Shown here piece by piece: positions 46,781 to 58,239 of a stretch of 64,000 nt of DNA (positions are counted from its first letter, which is position 1; every line of letters starts with the position of its first letter). The position numbers and the translations under genes were made by a program. Source of the stretch: Pascua guehoae (Eukaryota; Basidiomycota; Tremellomycetes; Trichosporonales; Trichosporonaceae); NCBI GenBank assembly GCA_001600415.1, contig BCJX01000001.1, positions 1,564,957 through 1,628,956 on the forward strand. The letters run 5' to 3'. A model generated the notes under the pieces. The model had not been told where the DNA came from, searched no databases, and saw only the letters and a list, made by a program, of their open reading frames with translations.

Positions 46781-49700
46781 CTAAGACGCGTTGGTGACGC
46801 GCTTTGGCCGCGGGGTCTCCTCGTCGCCAATACTGCGGCGCCACGAGCTTGGCGGCGGGCCGTCTAACAGCTCGGCCGAGCGACGTGCCCTTCGGCGCTG
46901 CGGTGTCATGTTCGTCGCGACGCCCGTCATCGAGTTGCCCGAGCTGCTCGCCGAAATCTGTCCGTGTGCCGTTGATACGTGCGCAACGCTCGCGGGGCGG
47001 CCGACAGGCGGACCACTCTCGGCAATACCCGACATGCGGCGGGCGGCTTGGCGGCGGGGTGAGCCCGACGGCGAGCCCTCGCCACCGCCCGTGCGATACG
47101 GTGCGACGGGTGGGCCAAACTCGCCGCCGTACACCGACTGCGCGGGGGGCCCATACGCGTACATTGCCGTGCTTGGGCCAGGCATACCGCTCATGCCAGC
47201 CATGCCAGCCATGGCACCCGGGTGCATCCCGCCCATTTGCATCTGTGGGAACGCGACCTGCGGTGGGTAGCCAAATCCGTAGCCAGGCATTCCCATCATG
47301 GGCATTCCACCTGGCATACCGGGCATGGCCCCAGGCATCCCGGGAGGCATTCCGGGGGGCATGCCGGGCATGGCTCCAGGCATAGCCGGCATACCTCCGC
47401 CACCGGTCATTCCGCCAGCATACGAGAACGCGGTCGGGACATTGTTGTACGAGTAGCCGTACGACGGTGCGTTGAACATGCCGCCCGCGATCGTCTGCGC
47501 GTTGGACACGCTGGATGAGCGCTCCCAGTAGTCGTCAAAGTAGCGCGACGCCGCCGCCATCCACTGCGCCTGCATCTGCTCCTTCATCATCTGGGCGGCT
47601 TGCGGATTGACGCCCGCGGCCTGGGCCTGCTGCTGCTGGAGCATGGCCGCGGCAGCTGTCGCAGCACTCGAGTCGCTCATGTCAAAGTGTGTCTGCGGGC
47701 GCGGTCGGTCGTCAGCCTGCGCACGCGGCCGGGCAGACGGCTCGGCCCATGAAGCGCGCGAAGGATCTGTGCTGCGCGGGGTCATTGGCTGGTGGGCAAG
47801 AGAGTCGCCCGTCAGGCCAGATTGCGACGACGCAGGCGATGCGGTAGAGCGCGTGCCGTGTGCTGCGACAAGGTTGACGGCTTCGTGGCGGGGGGATGGG
47901 TGGCGCATAGCCGACGTCGACGCAGTAGGCATTGCCCGCAGCCTGTCGGTGCTTGATGGTCGCGGGAGGTGGGCAACCGACGCGGGCCGCGTCACCTGCC
48001 GCGCGCGCGGCGGGCGCATGGTGGATGGTGCGGCACGTGTAGAGTGGATCGAAGGAGGGCGTGCGGGAGGCTCGGCCGTCTTGGGCGACTCGTCTGGCGA
48101 CGGCGAATCTGAAAGTGACCACTTGGATGCGCTGGGCGTGATCGCGGCATGCGAGACAGTGCGACCGCCGCTGGGTCGAAGTGATGACTTTGACGGTTGG
48201 GTCCCGAGCTTGACGGAAGCCATCGACGCGCTCTGGCGTAACGAGTGGGTCGATGCCTTGTTGCGGATGATCTTGAGCGGCTTGTCCTCGTCCGAGTCGG
48301 ACGTGATTTCCTCAACGTCAAGGCGGTCAAACATAGAGACGCCGCGCGATCGAGCGCCACCAAATGCCACCACAGATGCCATTCGGTCACGCGATGCCCG
48401 AGATAATGGCCGCGCCGTCTCGGTGCTCGAGCCCACAAACGATGACGTCCGGTCACGCACAGTGGCCTGCGACATGCGCGAGCTCGTAGACATGCGTGAA
48501 GCGTGGTGCTTTGCACTCTCCGACTGGCGCGAACCAGGGCGGCGAGCTGGCGGCGTTTTGCCCTCGTCATCAGAGTCCGAGCTGCTAGCCCAGCCCTCGC
48601 TCTTGCGTGGTCCGCGCGTCTTGTCAACCGACTGTCGAGGCGTCTTGGCGAAGCTCGAGTGAGGCACGACGGGCGGCGGTGCAGGCGGTGCAGACATTTT
48701 TGGTGGAACAGGCGCAGGGGATGAAGAGCGATCTGATATTGGCGACTTTGTCATGTTGCCGGTATTACGTTCAGGCGACTGCGGGGCAGGAGGAATGTAG
48801 AGACGCTGTGTCGAGTTGCTGAGCTGCGGGACGGCCGACGCAACCGCCTGACTAGCGGTCGTGGCGGTCTTTGCGAGACGCTCATACAGGCTCTGCCGCG
48901 TCTCGCCGGGGGAAGACTTTTCACCAACGCGAGGCTTGTCTTTGTCTGCGAGGCTAAGCGTTGCCGCGACAATAGCGGGGTCAAACCCTTCTTCATCTTC
49001 GTCGGATTGGGCACCGTCCTTGGACTTGCTGTCGGGGTTTGGCGAGCCCGTCCAGAAGCCCGAGATACGGCGCAGCGGCTCGTCGAGCGCAGGAAGAAGA
49101 TTCGGCGACAGAGTAGCTGCACGGGCAGGAGGTGTCCCACGAACAGGACCGTCCGGAAGCTCATCAGGGCGAGGAGGCAGCTTGATGTTTTCAAGCGGGT
49201 CCTGCGGTTCGGGCAGCACGATGCGCGCGGGAGGCGGAGCGGGCGGAGACGTCCTCAGAGGAACAGTCGTCATCTGCGAGTCTGGTGTCTCGGGTGGCGT
49301 TTTGTACATGGCAGCATGTTTGAGGGGCGGCTCTGGCGGGATGGGCGAAGGGTCGCGCAGCCCCAGCGTCGACTCACGCAGAGGGACCGCAGGCTCATGA
49401 GAAAAGTACGACTCGCGAGGTCCAGGCGAGGGTGAGACGGAAGATGCGCGTGAATTGACCCCAGACGGCGACAGAGTCGACTCGCGAGTACCGCTAACCG
49501 TGGGTGAGAATGTCGATTCGCGGCCAGTATTCGGCGTTGGCGGGATATACGGGTCGCGGGCACCCGCTTCACGTTTCGCCTTGTGGAACTGAAGAGACGC
49601 CTTGCGTCGAGGCAGTTGGTTGCGAGGAGCCATCTTGCCCAACGCCCCAGCCGACGTCGCGGTCGGCGAGGCTTCAGCCGGACTGTGAGTAGGGCGGGAA

Positions 49701-51826
49701 GACGGGCTCTCGGCCCATGGCGACGACGGTGTCGCATCCACAGGCGATGGACGGTCGGTGAAGCGAGTCGTGGTGACACCCCTGACAACAAAGTGCGGAG
49801 GCGTGGTCGAACCCGTGTTCTGTGACTCGAGCTTGGCTGGATTAGTCGGGTTTACCGGACTGACACGAGGCGGGGGCTGTGCACTCGTGGACGAATCTAT
49901 TGTCACGCTGCTCAGTGGGCGGGTTGCCGAGGCCGGGCTGTTATCGTTGCTAGTGGTGACGGCGAGAGTCGGGCGAACCGTCTCAGTCGTCGGGCTCGGG
50001 CGGTACGCGGAACGGGCCGGGCGCTCGGGCTTTGGCGAATCTGGAACAGCCACGCTGAGCCTCGGCGTGCATGGCGCCGAGCTCGGCGCTGTGCCAGGTG
50101 AAAACGCAGGTGGTGATGGCAGGTCGGACAGCGACAGCGCAGACGATTCGCGCCGAATAGACGCCTCGCCGCCGCCGCCGCCGCCGCCTCCACCACGAAG
50201 GTTGGCACGAGATAACGAGAGGGGAATGTCGTCATCATCGAGCATTGTCGAGCTCGGACGACGAACAGCCTTGCGGAAGGCACCGACGCTGACACGATTC
50301 GCAGAGTCAAACGAACCCGTTGCGCTTGGCGGCCGTGGACGTGGCGCAACGAGATCGGCAAACGATTCACGGTGGTGGTCGCCAGTGCTGGGCCGCGGCG
50401 AGGTGGCAGCGCTGCCAAGGTACCTGTCAACCTCGCCAAAGTCTGATGCGCCAGACACATGTCGAAAGCCCTTGAGCTGGAACGAGCTGTCGTCACCACT
50501 CGGCGTCTCATCAGCGGCCATGGAGACGCGCGAGGGAGTGCGGTGGAAATTGAGGTGGAAGAAGTTTGATGACGGGCGGCGCATGTTGTTGGCGGGTCGG
50601 TCATTGGACGTACGCCTCGCCGAGGGCGATGGTGGTGGAACATTGAGTTTCATGGGTGAGACGTTGGCACTTGTAGAGTCGAGACTGAGACGGTCGGGAA
50701 CGGACACATCGTTGGTACGCGATTGTTTGCGAGCCCGAATGCGAGGCTTCCATGCAGAACGCTTGCCATCGGCATCGGCTACCGGGTCTGCACCTGCTGC
50801 ACGGATCTCTTCAATGTCGTCACCATGGCCGTGCACCTCGGCGGATGGGGACGCGTTCGAGCTCGTGGGAGTCACGGCCGAGACTGAGAGCGACGACGTG
50901 GAGAAGACTGCCTTCTTCATCGGGCGTGGAAAGGGCGCCGTGTCCGTAATGGTCGCATTAGAACCGGCTCTAACAGTCCTCTGAGAGTCGTGAGAGTCGG
51001 CTCCGCGTCGTGGCGCCCCATAGCGATCGCGTGACGAGTCGCGGTCACGGCCACGATCGGATGAACGAACTGCAGGTGCAGGAGACGAACCCCCACGTGA
51101 TGCTGAAAGTTGTGTTGGTATCCTGCTCTGTTGCTCGCCCGAGACGCCAGATGGTTGCTCACTCTCAAACCCGAGCTTACCGAGAATCCCTCCGTCCTTT
51201 TTCCACTCTGCAGAGCTCGTGCTCTCCTTGGACTGGCCCGTATTTGTGCTGCCAAGAGAGATGACGGTAGTCTGCGACCCATTGCGCGAGTGACCCCTGC
51301 CGTCCCTGGCGTGCCCGTTTGCACCAGAAGAGGCGGTGGGGGAGACGTGCGGAGCATGGGTGTGGGTAAAGGACTGTCGGCGTGGTGGAGAGGAGGGGTG
51401 GTACGAGATTGCCGGTACTGCGGCCGACTGCTGCGCAGGTGGCGCACGGGCTCGGGCAGACGATATAGGCGATGCAGGAGGCGCGCGAGCTGGGGGATAG
51501 TCGTACGCGGTCGCCTTTGGGTCGGCATTGTTATCGCGCTTCCATGGCATGCGTGTCATGCGTGATGGGGGGCGCGAGGACGATGCCACTGACGACATGG
51601 ACACACGTCCCGAGGCAACCACCTCGGTCGTCGACACACGCTTCTGCTCGGCGACCTTTGGGGGGCCAAGAAAGTTTGTCGAGGGCGACCGGCGGACAGT
51701 CTTGGATGAGCTGTTCACCGAGACCGTGGTCGAGCGCGAGCTGGGGCGTGGTGTCTCAGCATCGCGTTGCTCGCGCGCCTTGGCGTTCGCGTTGGACGAT
51801 GAACGTAAGCGCGAGAAGAGGCCCAT
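46781..51826 (-). CDS. Very large disordered Ser/Pro-rich protein, single exon
   Basis: One uninterrupted exon of 1681 residues (ATG at 51826, stop at 46781), remarkable in a locus where nearly every large gene is split. It is Ser/Pro/Arg/Thr-rich throughout with many SP/TP and RxxS sites, which suggests heavy phosphorylation. Recognisable islands: the basic N-terminus MGLFSRLRSS; a Gly run near 550; DEEGFDPAIVAATLSLADKDK near 940; a helical Ala/Gln stretch (AAAAMLQQQQAQAAG, then MMKEQMQAQWMAAASRYFDDYWERSSS) near 1430-1480; a Met-Pro-Gly repeat region near 1500-1570; and a C-terminus with RRARRSAELLDGPPP. The organisation resembles fungal cortical or septation scaffold proteins, but no family can be named. 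Confidence 0.8.
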   Translation of the reverse strand: MGLFSRLRSSSNANAKAREQRDAETPRPSSRSTTVSVNSSSKTVRRSPSTNFLGPPKVAEQKRVSTTEVVASGRVSMSSVASSSRPPSRMTRMPWKRDNNADPKATAYDYPPARAPPASPISSARARAPPAQQSAAVPAISYHPSSPPRRQSFTHTHAPHVSPTASSGANGHARDGRGHSRNGSQTTVISLGSTNTGQSKESTSSAEWKKDGGILGKLGFESEQPSGVSGEQQSRIPTQLSASRGGSSPAPAVRSSDRGRDRDSSRDRYGAPRRGADSHDSQRTVRAGSNATITDTAPFPRPMKKAVFSTSSLSVSAVTPTSSNASPSAEVHGHGDDIEEIRAAGADPVADADGKRSAWKPRIRARKQSRTNDVSVPDRLSLDSTSANVSPMKLNVPPPSPSARRTSNDRPANNMRRPSSNFFHLNFHRTPSRVSMAADETPSGDDSSFQLKGFRHVSGASDFGEVDRYLGSAATSPRPSTGDHHRESFADLVAPRPRPPSATGSFDSANRVSVGAFRKAVRRPSSTMLDDDDIPLSLSRANLRGGGGGGGGGEASIRRESSALSLSDLPSPPAFSPGTAPSSAPCTPRLSVAVPDSPKPERPARSAYRPSPTTETVRPTLAVTTSNDNSPASATRPLSSVTIDSSTSAQPPPRVSPVNPTNPAKLESQNTGSTTPPHFVVRGVTTTRFTDRPSPVDATPSSPWAESPSSRPTHSPAEASPTATSAGALGKMAPRNQLPRRKASLQFHKAKREAGARDPYIPPTPNTGRESTFSPTVSGTRESTLSPSGVNSRASSVSPSPGPRESYFSHEPAVPLRESTLGLRDPSPIPPEPPLKHAAMYKTPPETPDSQMTTVPLRTSPPAPPPARIVLPEPQDPLENIKLPPRPDELPDGPVRGTPPARAATLSPNLLPALDEPLRRISGFWTGSPNPDSKSKDGAQSDEDEEGFDPAIVAATLSLADKDKPRVGEKSSPGETRQSLYERLAKTATTASQAVASAVPQLSNSTQRLYIPPAPQSPERNTGNMTKSPISDRSSSPAPVPPKMSAPPAPPPVVPHSSFAKTPRQSVDKTRGPRKSEGWASSSDSDDEGKTPPARRPGSRQSESAKHHASRMSTSSRMSQATVRDRTSSFVGSSTETARPLSRASRDRMASVVAFGGARSRGVSMFDRLDVEEITSDSDEDKPLKIIRNKASTHSLRQSASMASVKLGTQPSKSSLRPSGGRTVSHAAITPSASKWSLSDSPSPDESPKTAEPPARPPSIHSTRAAPSTMRPPRARQVTRPASVAHLPRPSSTDRLRAMPTASTSAMRHPSPRHEAVNLVAAHGTRSTASPASSQSGLTGDSLAHQPMTPRSTDPSRASWAEPSARPRAQADDRPRPQTHFDMSDSSAATAAAAMLQQQQAQAAGVNPQAAQMMKEQMQAQWMAAASRYFDDYWERSSSVSNAQTIAGGMFNAPSYGYSYNNVPTAFSYAGGMTGGGGMPAMPGAMPGMPPGMPPGMPGAMPGMPGGMPMMGMPGYGFGYPPQVAFPQMQMGGMHPGAMAGMAGMSGMPGPSTAMYAYGPPAQSVYGGEFGPPVAPYRTGGGEGSPSGSPRRQAARRMSGIAESGPPVGRPASVAHVSTAHGQISASSSGNSMTGVATNMTPQRRRARRSAELLDGPPPSSWRRSIGDEETPRPKRVTNAS
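47165..47405. repeat. Coding repeat: GGCATGCC-type units encoding Met-Pro-Gly
   Basis: Degenerate tandem 9- to 15-bp units inside the 1681-residue gene, translated on the minus strand as MPGAMPGMPPGM and similar. They form a low-complexity Met/Pro/Gly segment. Confidence 0.8.
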
Positions 51827-53040
51827 CGGTGCGCAGGGCGGGGTGGCGGTCTCGCGGGGGCGAGCGACGCCAATGGGGTGGTGGGGGGGAAGGAGAAGGG
51901 GGAAGGGTTAAGAAGTGGGTCGTCGACGAAATGGTGGAGAAAAAGAGGCGATGTGGCTGGCGCAAAGGCGGGGAAAGATGTGCGCGTGGCAGCCACAGTG
52001 ACGAATGGGTGCAGGCGAGCGAACGAGCGAGCGGGGCGCGAGGCGCGGAGCTGGGGGCGCTCGGCGTGAACAAAGAGGCGGCGAAGAAAAAGAGGATAGG
52101 AGGAGGAAGGAGGGGTGAAGGTGGACCGCAGAGGTTGTGTGCACTGGTATGCAGAGGATTGATTGTGTGGTGGAGTCTTGTGGACGGGGAGATGATTAAC
52201 GAGTGTGTCGAATGTGGGCGTGGGGTATTTGCGTTTGCGATTCCAGCCGTGATCGTCGTATCGATCGAGCGACCAAACGAAAGAGAAGAAATGGGTTGAA
52301 CAAAGCAGGTTGTTGGGGGTGGGTGGTGGCAATGAACAGAGAGATTGGTAGCGCGCGTCAAACGGTATAATGGGATGTCGTGGTAGGAGTAGTGTGTCGG
52401 GTTGCAAGAACGGTTTGGAGCGGTAGGGTGATTGATGTTTTACACGTTGGCGCCACCGATCAAACGCCGGCCGCCGGGCAAGGCAGACAGTCACGCCGAG
52501 CGAAGGGGGGGGCGAGTTGGCCAAACGACCTGCGGAGCTGCCAAGGTAGTGTGTGTGGGGAGCCGACGATGGCCGGTGGCCGGTGGGCGAGGGCGACTGG
52601 CTCTATGAGGTACGGTACGATACGGTGCGGCGTGCGAGGTCGGCGCTGCACGCTGCTGCTGCTGGGCCTGCTGTGCTGCGATGCCCGATTGCACGAGTGG
52701 GCGCGCGAGTGGGGTGGCGGCAGTACCCGCGCAGTGTGTGGATGTGTAGGGCCAATGTGGCTCAATGTGCCAGGCAGGTTGTGCACAAAAAAAATCGGCG
52801 CAGTGACCTAAGGGTTGATGATGGTGGGGTCCGTGACCCGTTGGGCGTCGGGCGCAGCGGTGCAGGTTTGCGGGTAGGGGTGGGGTGGGGTGGTGGTGGG
52901 GTGCACCTCGACCAGGTGGGCTCGAGGCGAGGGAAACACGAGCTGAAACGCGTCGCCCCTCCAAGATTTGCAGTGGCGCGTACGGTCTGTCCCGTTTGGC
53001 CGCACACACACACTGGAAATGTCCCGAGAGAGGAGCGAGG

Positions 53041-53081
<41 letters not shown>

Positions 53082-54653
53082 GTCGGGAGCGGGAGCGAGG
53101 GGGGGAGAGGCGAGGAGGAAGAGTGAGTGAGTAAGGAGGGACGAGTTGGGCGTTTGTGTTGAGATGAGATTGAGATCAAGCGGTGTCCGAGGAAAAAGAG
53201 TAGGTTGATGGAATGCAAGGAACGCCATGTGTGCATGGGACTGGGAGAGAGAGTTTGCCCATGAACAGGATTTACAGGAATTGCCCGGTCCCGCAAATGC
53301 ACACAGAGAGAGTGAGAGAGAGAGTGCAGCCTCCGACGTGCTCGGCACGTAGGCAGCTAGGCAGGGAGCAGGGAGGCAGGGCTAGCAGGGAGTAAGGGGG
53401 GAAGCTGCCTCGGAGTGGACTCTGTAGACTGCTGTGGGCGTGTTGCCTGGCCTGCCTGGCCGCCTGGTTGTCGATGGACGTGGGATGAGGTTCAGGAACC
53501 GCTAGGAACGCCTCTGAACGCCACCCATCCGCGCTTTGCTCCGCATGTGCCGCCGAAAATGCCGTCCAGGTGCCAGCATGACCCCAAGTTTGACACCATT
53601 TGCCGCTCTAGAAACAGTCGCATGACCCAAAGAGTCGCATGTTTGTGTCTCACAGATCACAGAACTGTGGTCTCTAGAAAGTAGTGTGCATGATGTATGG
53701 TCACCACCGTCCGACTCTTGTTCCATTTGTTTTTTTTTTACTGGACGAGTAACACGAGACCCGAAAAGCCATGTCACGGACAGGGATGACTTTTGGCTGG
53801 ATCCTGGGCAAGCTGCAAGCTCCAAGGTGGCGATTGAGCCAAGAGGCACTGCAATGATTGGCACGTGTTGGACCCTGAAAAGATCACAATAAAATCACAC
53901 ACCGTTCGCTCTGTTGGCGCGCGCGAGAGTTGGCTGTGCATGGCTTGCTTGCCCCAATCATGTACAGCATACGCAGTCGCCTGCAGCCTGCAGCCTGTTG
54001 GCCTCTACGCACCAGTTCCCCACCATAGGCCACCATATCGCTTGGCGCGCTTGGACCATCACCGGCTGATCGACAAGGACACTGTGTGCGGTCGTTTACA
54101 AGGGCAAGACGCCTAGCATGCCTGGGGCTCCTGCCAACGTGTCAACCTGTACCGAGTAGAGTAGAGATACGCTTGGCTTGAGAGCAGCAATGTATGGTTG
54201 AATCTTGGGGGCGGCATGGCGGCATCTGACCTCCATTACGCTACATACCTGCGAGCTGTGAATTCCTTGTCGATGGGTCGATGGGTGGCAACACCAAGAG
54301 CAAGAATGTAGGATAGCTGGGGTCCCCACCTGGAGCACGTGGGTTTCCCTGACCAGAGGCCATGCCAAGTTTCGATCCCAAGACATTCGTCATCGCCTGG
54401 CTGCTGGCAGGCTGCAGGCTACCCGGCTTCGCTTTCTGTATCGCCTCCCATTGTCGCCGCCATCGACCATTGATTGGCATTGCGTTGCGTTTCGCCCGCG
54501 TCGCCGCTTAACCGGACCCGCACTGACAACAGCCACAATCTAAAAATCGCCCACATCACCTCTCTTCTCGCATCTGTCTCTTTCTCTCCCAGCCTACCCC
54601 TCCTTTCCACCTTTGCACCTTTGCACCTTTCCAGCTCGCCATTTCTATCGCCC
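51827..54653. other. Long intergenic region between divergent genes, with GA microsatellite
   Basis: About 2.8 kb between the start of the 1681-residue gene and the HUA1-like start. The first kilobase is purine-rich on the plus strand (probable pyrimidine-rich leader of the minus gene). Open frames in it come from low complexity. No RNA gene recognised. The last 150 bp are C/T-rich (HUA1 leader). Confidence 0.5.
53045..53079. repeat. GA dinucleotide microsatellite
   Basis: About 17 GA units, followed by further GAGAG words up to 53330. Confidence 0.85.
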
Positions 54654-56006
54654 ATGTCGTCCGCGCCACCTTCGGGGGAGGCGCCGCGTCCGCGCCCCGC
54701 GCACGAGCGCAACAACTCGCTCGACCCCGCGATCCCCGACGAGCCGCCGCCGGCGTACGAGGCCGTGTCGAGTGATCATGTCGTGCAGCAGGGCCCGTCG
54801 CGGATGGACTTTTCGGGCCCGCCGCCGATGCCTGATCGGCTCATGCACACTCCGACGGGGGGACAGGTCCTGCCCGGCGTCGGGGTGGGGTACGGTCCCA
54901 CGGGCGGGGGTGGAGGTGGTGGTCAGGACTACACTGGGGGTGGTGGTGGTCCACCTCCGCCTCCTCCACGGCACCCATCTCTGAACCCGTCTGCGACTGG
55001 CCGTCCCCCACCCCCGCCCAACCGTCCCCAGCCGACGGGCGCGTCTGGCGCAGGCGGCGCATCGGGATCATCGGCCCCAGCCGACATGACGCCGACCGAG
55101 GCGCCCGTCCCCGGCCGCCCGCTCCTGCACGGCGGCCAGCTGCTCGTCTACCCCAAGGGCCACTGGTGCTCCAAGTGCATGAACACGGGGTACAAGGGCG
55201 GCAACGTGCGCAGTCCGTGCTCGTCCGACTGGCGCAAGTATGGCAAGCCGTACAATGGCGCCCTCGCCGCGTCGTATGCCACGTTTGCCAAACCCGGCGG
55301 CAACCCGACGGCCACGGCGGCACAAAACTTCCAGCGGCCCCTGCCACAGCAGCACCAGCCCCAGATGCCGCAGTATGGCCAGCCGCCCCCGCCGCCACCG
55401 GGCATGTTTGGCGGACATCCAGGCCAGGGGTACGGCCCCGGAGGCGCGTACAACCAGGGCGGCGGATATGGCGGGTACGGGGGAGGAGGAGGCGGATACG
55501 GAGGAGGAGGGTATGGAGGATACAACCGGGCACCACCGCCGATGGTCCAGAGCGGATATCGTGGACCACCCCCAGGAGCACTCGTGCTCAAGCCCGGAGA
55601 CCCAAGGATTGGAGGACAGTGAGTTTGGCGAGACGGGGTCACAGAATGCGGAGACGGTGTGGTACAAAGGTCTTGCAGCGCTTGTTGCAATCCAGCATCC
55701 CTGTTCCTGGACTGTTACTGGGCGCTCGGACAACCTTGGCATGATCATGGCACAAGCCAAGCTGCGGGATGCTGGGTGTTGGACAGGATTGTCCCGAGCT
55801 CGACGCCTTCGTGGGCTCGAAACGCTCTCCATAATCGAGCTTGGCCTCTTCCGTCCGCATCCTCCCCGCACTTGATCCCCACCAGCAGACATCAAACTGA
55901 CTCCAGACTCTGCTGGCACTGCAACGGCTCGGGGCAGGAAGCGGGCCTGTTCTTCTTCGACGACGGCCCGTGTGCGTATTGCCGCGGCATTGGGCGCCTG
56001 TTCTGA
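54654..56006 (+). CDS. HUA1: HUA1-like proline-rich zinc-finger protein
   Basis: Two exons, 54654-55618 and 55907-56006, with a 288-nt intron; 354 residues. The start is the ATG at 54654 (MSSAPPSGEAPRP). The N-terminus is Pro-rich with a PPxY motif (EPPPAYEAV), the ligand of Rsp5/Nedd4 WW domains. The centre carries GHWCSKCMNTGYKGG, a CxxCxxTGxxxG half of a DnaJ-like zinc fold, then a Tyr/Gly/Pro-rich spacer. The end is LVLKPGDPRIGGQLCWHCNGSG, followed by CAYCRGIGRLF. The PGDPRIGG-x-L-C-x-x-C-x-G-x-G signature and the order of parts match yeast Hua1, a cytosolic protein linked to Rsp5 and endocytic/actin sorting. The final zinc half is split across the intron, so it depends on correct splicing. 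Confidence 0.87.
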
Positions 56007-56399
56007 GTGCAGAGCGTGGGGCTTGAGGCCGAGCCCAAGTCGACGCGCATTCGAATATAACGAGTAGACGACGTTGGAACGTATGCGATCTGCCTCTCAT
56101 TGAGAATGGCCGGGGCGAAAGCCATGTGGGAGGAAGACGCCATGGCGGCACGGGCGCACTTCGAGTAGAGTGGTTGGGACGTGAAGACGACATATACATG
56201 GCGGGGGCGACAGGGCAGTAGCACGTGCGGGTGTCTCACCCGGCACGACGACCATCACAGGAGGACCAGCATACCAGCACGAACACGAACGAGTGCATAA
56301 CAGAACGGCTACCCAGAATTTTTCTTAGATGTAATAGTACTGCAGGCCGAGGCCATCGCCACGAGCTCACAGACTAACAGACTCTTGCGCATTGCGCGC
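56007..56399. other. Convergent 3' spacer between HUA1-like and GH128 genes
   Basis: About 390 bp between two convergent stop codons; nothing recognised. Confidence 0.55.
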
Positions 56400-58239
56400 T
56401 CACAGGACCGCCATGGCACCGAGGAACGCGGCGGCAGCGACGACGACGGCGCCGAGGCCCGGCGGTGCCTGCTGCGCCGCGCCGTTGATGGAGCCGCACG
56501 CCTTGACCTTGATGGGGTCGGAGACGTTGCCGCTCCCGCCGGCGTACTGCTCGCCGAGAAGGTTGAGGGCGCCCGTGAGCTTGCGCGCGCCCGCGGTGTC
56601 GAAGAGGGTGTTGAGCGGGTTGATGCCGTTCTGGTGTGAGCCGTGTTCTTACGGAATCACCAAAGGAGGCATGGTGGGCGGTGACGAGGGCCAAGGTTGG
56701 GCGGGAGGCAAGACATGGCCGAAACCCAAGTCCAAGGCATGGGTTGGCCGCACCATGCGCGTGTCTCCTGCCAAGCCTAGCAGCTCGCCCAACCCTATCC
56801 CGCTCCTTCCCCCGCCACTGACAAAACACTTACCAGGCCGTACATTGCGCCGTACCAGAAGTAGCGCTCGACCCACTCGGTGTTGTCGAGCCACGTGGTG
56901 GCGTCGGCCATGAAGCGGGAAATGTTGGCGAGGGTGGCCGCGGGCTTTGTGCCCGAGTAGTCGTGCACGGCGAATTCTGGAGAGTAAGCAGTGGTTTCGG
57001 GGGGGAGCGCGAATGGAAACGGGGGAGATTGGGGAGTTGGGGTGGGGAGTTGGCGTGGATAGCTCGCGGCGGACGAGTGTTCACTGCGCGTCTCCAGCAT
57101 TGTTTGCCCTCCTCCTCCCCGTAATCGGCCCCTTGCTGGCCACGAAGTGCGCACCAGTGAGCCAGATGGGGAGACCAAACTCGTCGTGGTGGGCGTTGAG
57201 CGTGTCCTGGAGGCTCTGGAGGGTGACGTCGTACTGTGGTGTGAGCGACAACTCGGGACGACAACTCGGGATGATGGAAACTGTGTGCGGTAAGGCTGGA
57301 GGTTGGGTGCGTGTGTGCTCCTCTGCGCCTAACTAGATACCGCCACCGCCGGGTGCATGGCCAATGTTCTGCCATTTGGCAGAGCACATGATGTCACAAC
57401 GGTTCTGTCCTTATCCTCTTGCGCTTGTTGTCCGATCAACTATGCGCGTGGCTTGCAGACAATGCAGGCAGATTCGCACTCCTTTGCTCTGACACGCCAC
57501 ATCTACTACCCCGCCGCCACGATCCATCACACTCGGAATGCCCAGTGGCCCAGTGCCCAGCCCCCCTGCCCGATCCACACACCGCCACACACACAAACAC
57601 ACACACCCGACCCATCACACTCTCCCGCCCCACGACCGACCACGCACACCGCCACGCCGCACACGTACTCACCCAGTGAACCGCCTGAAAGTCGGGGTTA
57701 CACCGCCCCGCACACGCCTCGAGCCACTTCTTCATCCACTCGCGCCCCTCGGGGGCCATGGTGACCGCCGGCGTCCCCAGGCGGTACCCTTTACTCTTGA
57801 GGGGTTCGATGTGGTTGATCCACACCTGCGCCGCCGCCACGGGCGAGCAGTTGCTCTGGCTCGCAATCGTCGGCTCGTTGAAGCCCAGGACCGCGCGGTC
57901 GTGCGTGAGCGGCGCGTCCGTCTTTTTGCGCCCCCCGTCCTCGGCAGTATAGGTGCGGAACTCGTCCTTGACGGCCTGGTCCCAGGCCTCGGTGTACTTT
58001 GCGTCGCAGCCCCACAGCATGGGCACGAAGGGGAAGGCGCTGTCGGGCACCGGGTCGGGTGTCCATGTGTAATAGGCTGAAATGGTCGTGTTTTCAAAGT
58101 TGAAGCCGGATTGCGGCACCCACTTGGAGCCGTTGGTGTACGAGTAGGTCCAGCCCAGGCCGCGCTTGGAGGGCGAGGTCGGGCAGGTCGACGTCGCCGC
58201 GAGTGCGAGCGGGAGGAGGAGGAGGGCGAGGAGGGTCAT
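56400..58239 (-). CDS. GH128-type (Asl1-like) beta-1,3-glucanase with signal peptide and GPI-type tail
   Basis: Four exons: 58239-57673, 57233-57155, 56976-56834 and 56630-56400; 339 residues. Signal peptide MTLLALLLLPLALA. The catalytic barrel has KRGLGWTYSY, FPFVPMLWG, the acid/base loop GFNEP with Glu122, and the nucleophile loop IWLTEFAV with Glu216, reached by joining exons 2 and 3 (G+AA). The later blocks ERYFWYGAM and TALFDT-like NTLFDTAG are also kept. GH128 enzymes cut beta-1,3-glucan; Asl1 proteins sit in the fungal wall. The C-terminus is a short linker (GSINGAAQQ), then a hydrophobic tail GAVVVAAAAFLGAMAVL, the layout of a GPI-anchor signal. The product is therefore probably wall- or membrane-bound and acts in wall remodelling. 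The introns are unusually long for this window (439, 178 and 203 nt). Confidence 0.9.

Noticed and set aside
52491..53348. 285-codon minus-strand frame over the GA microsatellite
   Set aside because: Composed of Ser-Leu repeats from the GA/CT repeat plus unbiased sequence; no start context or homology.
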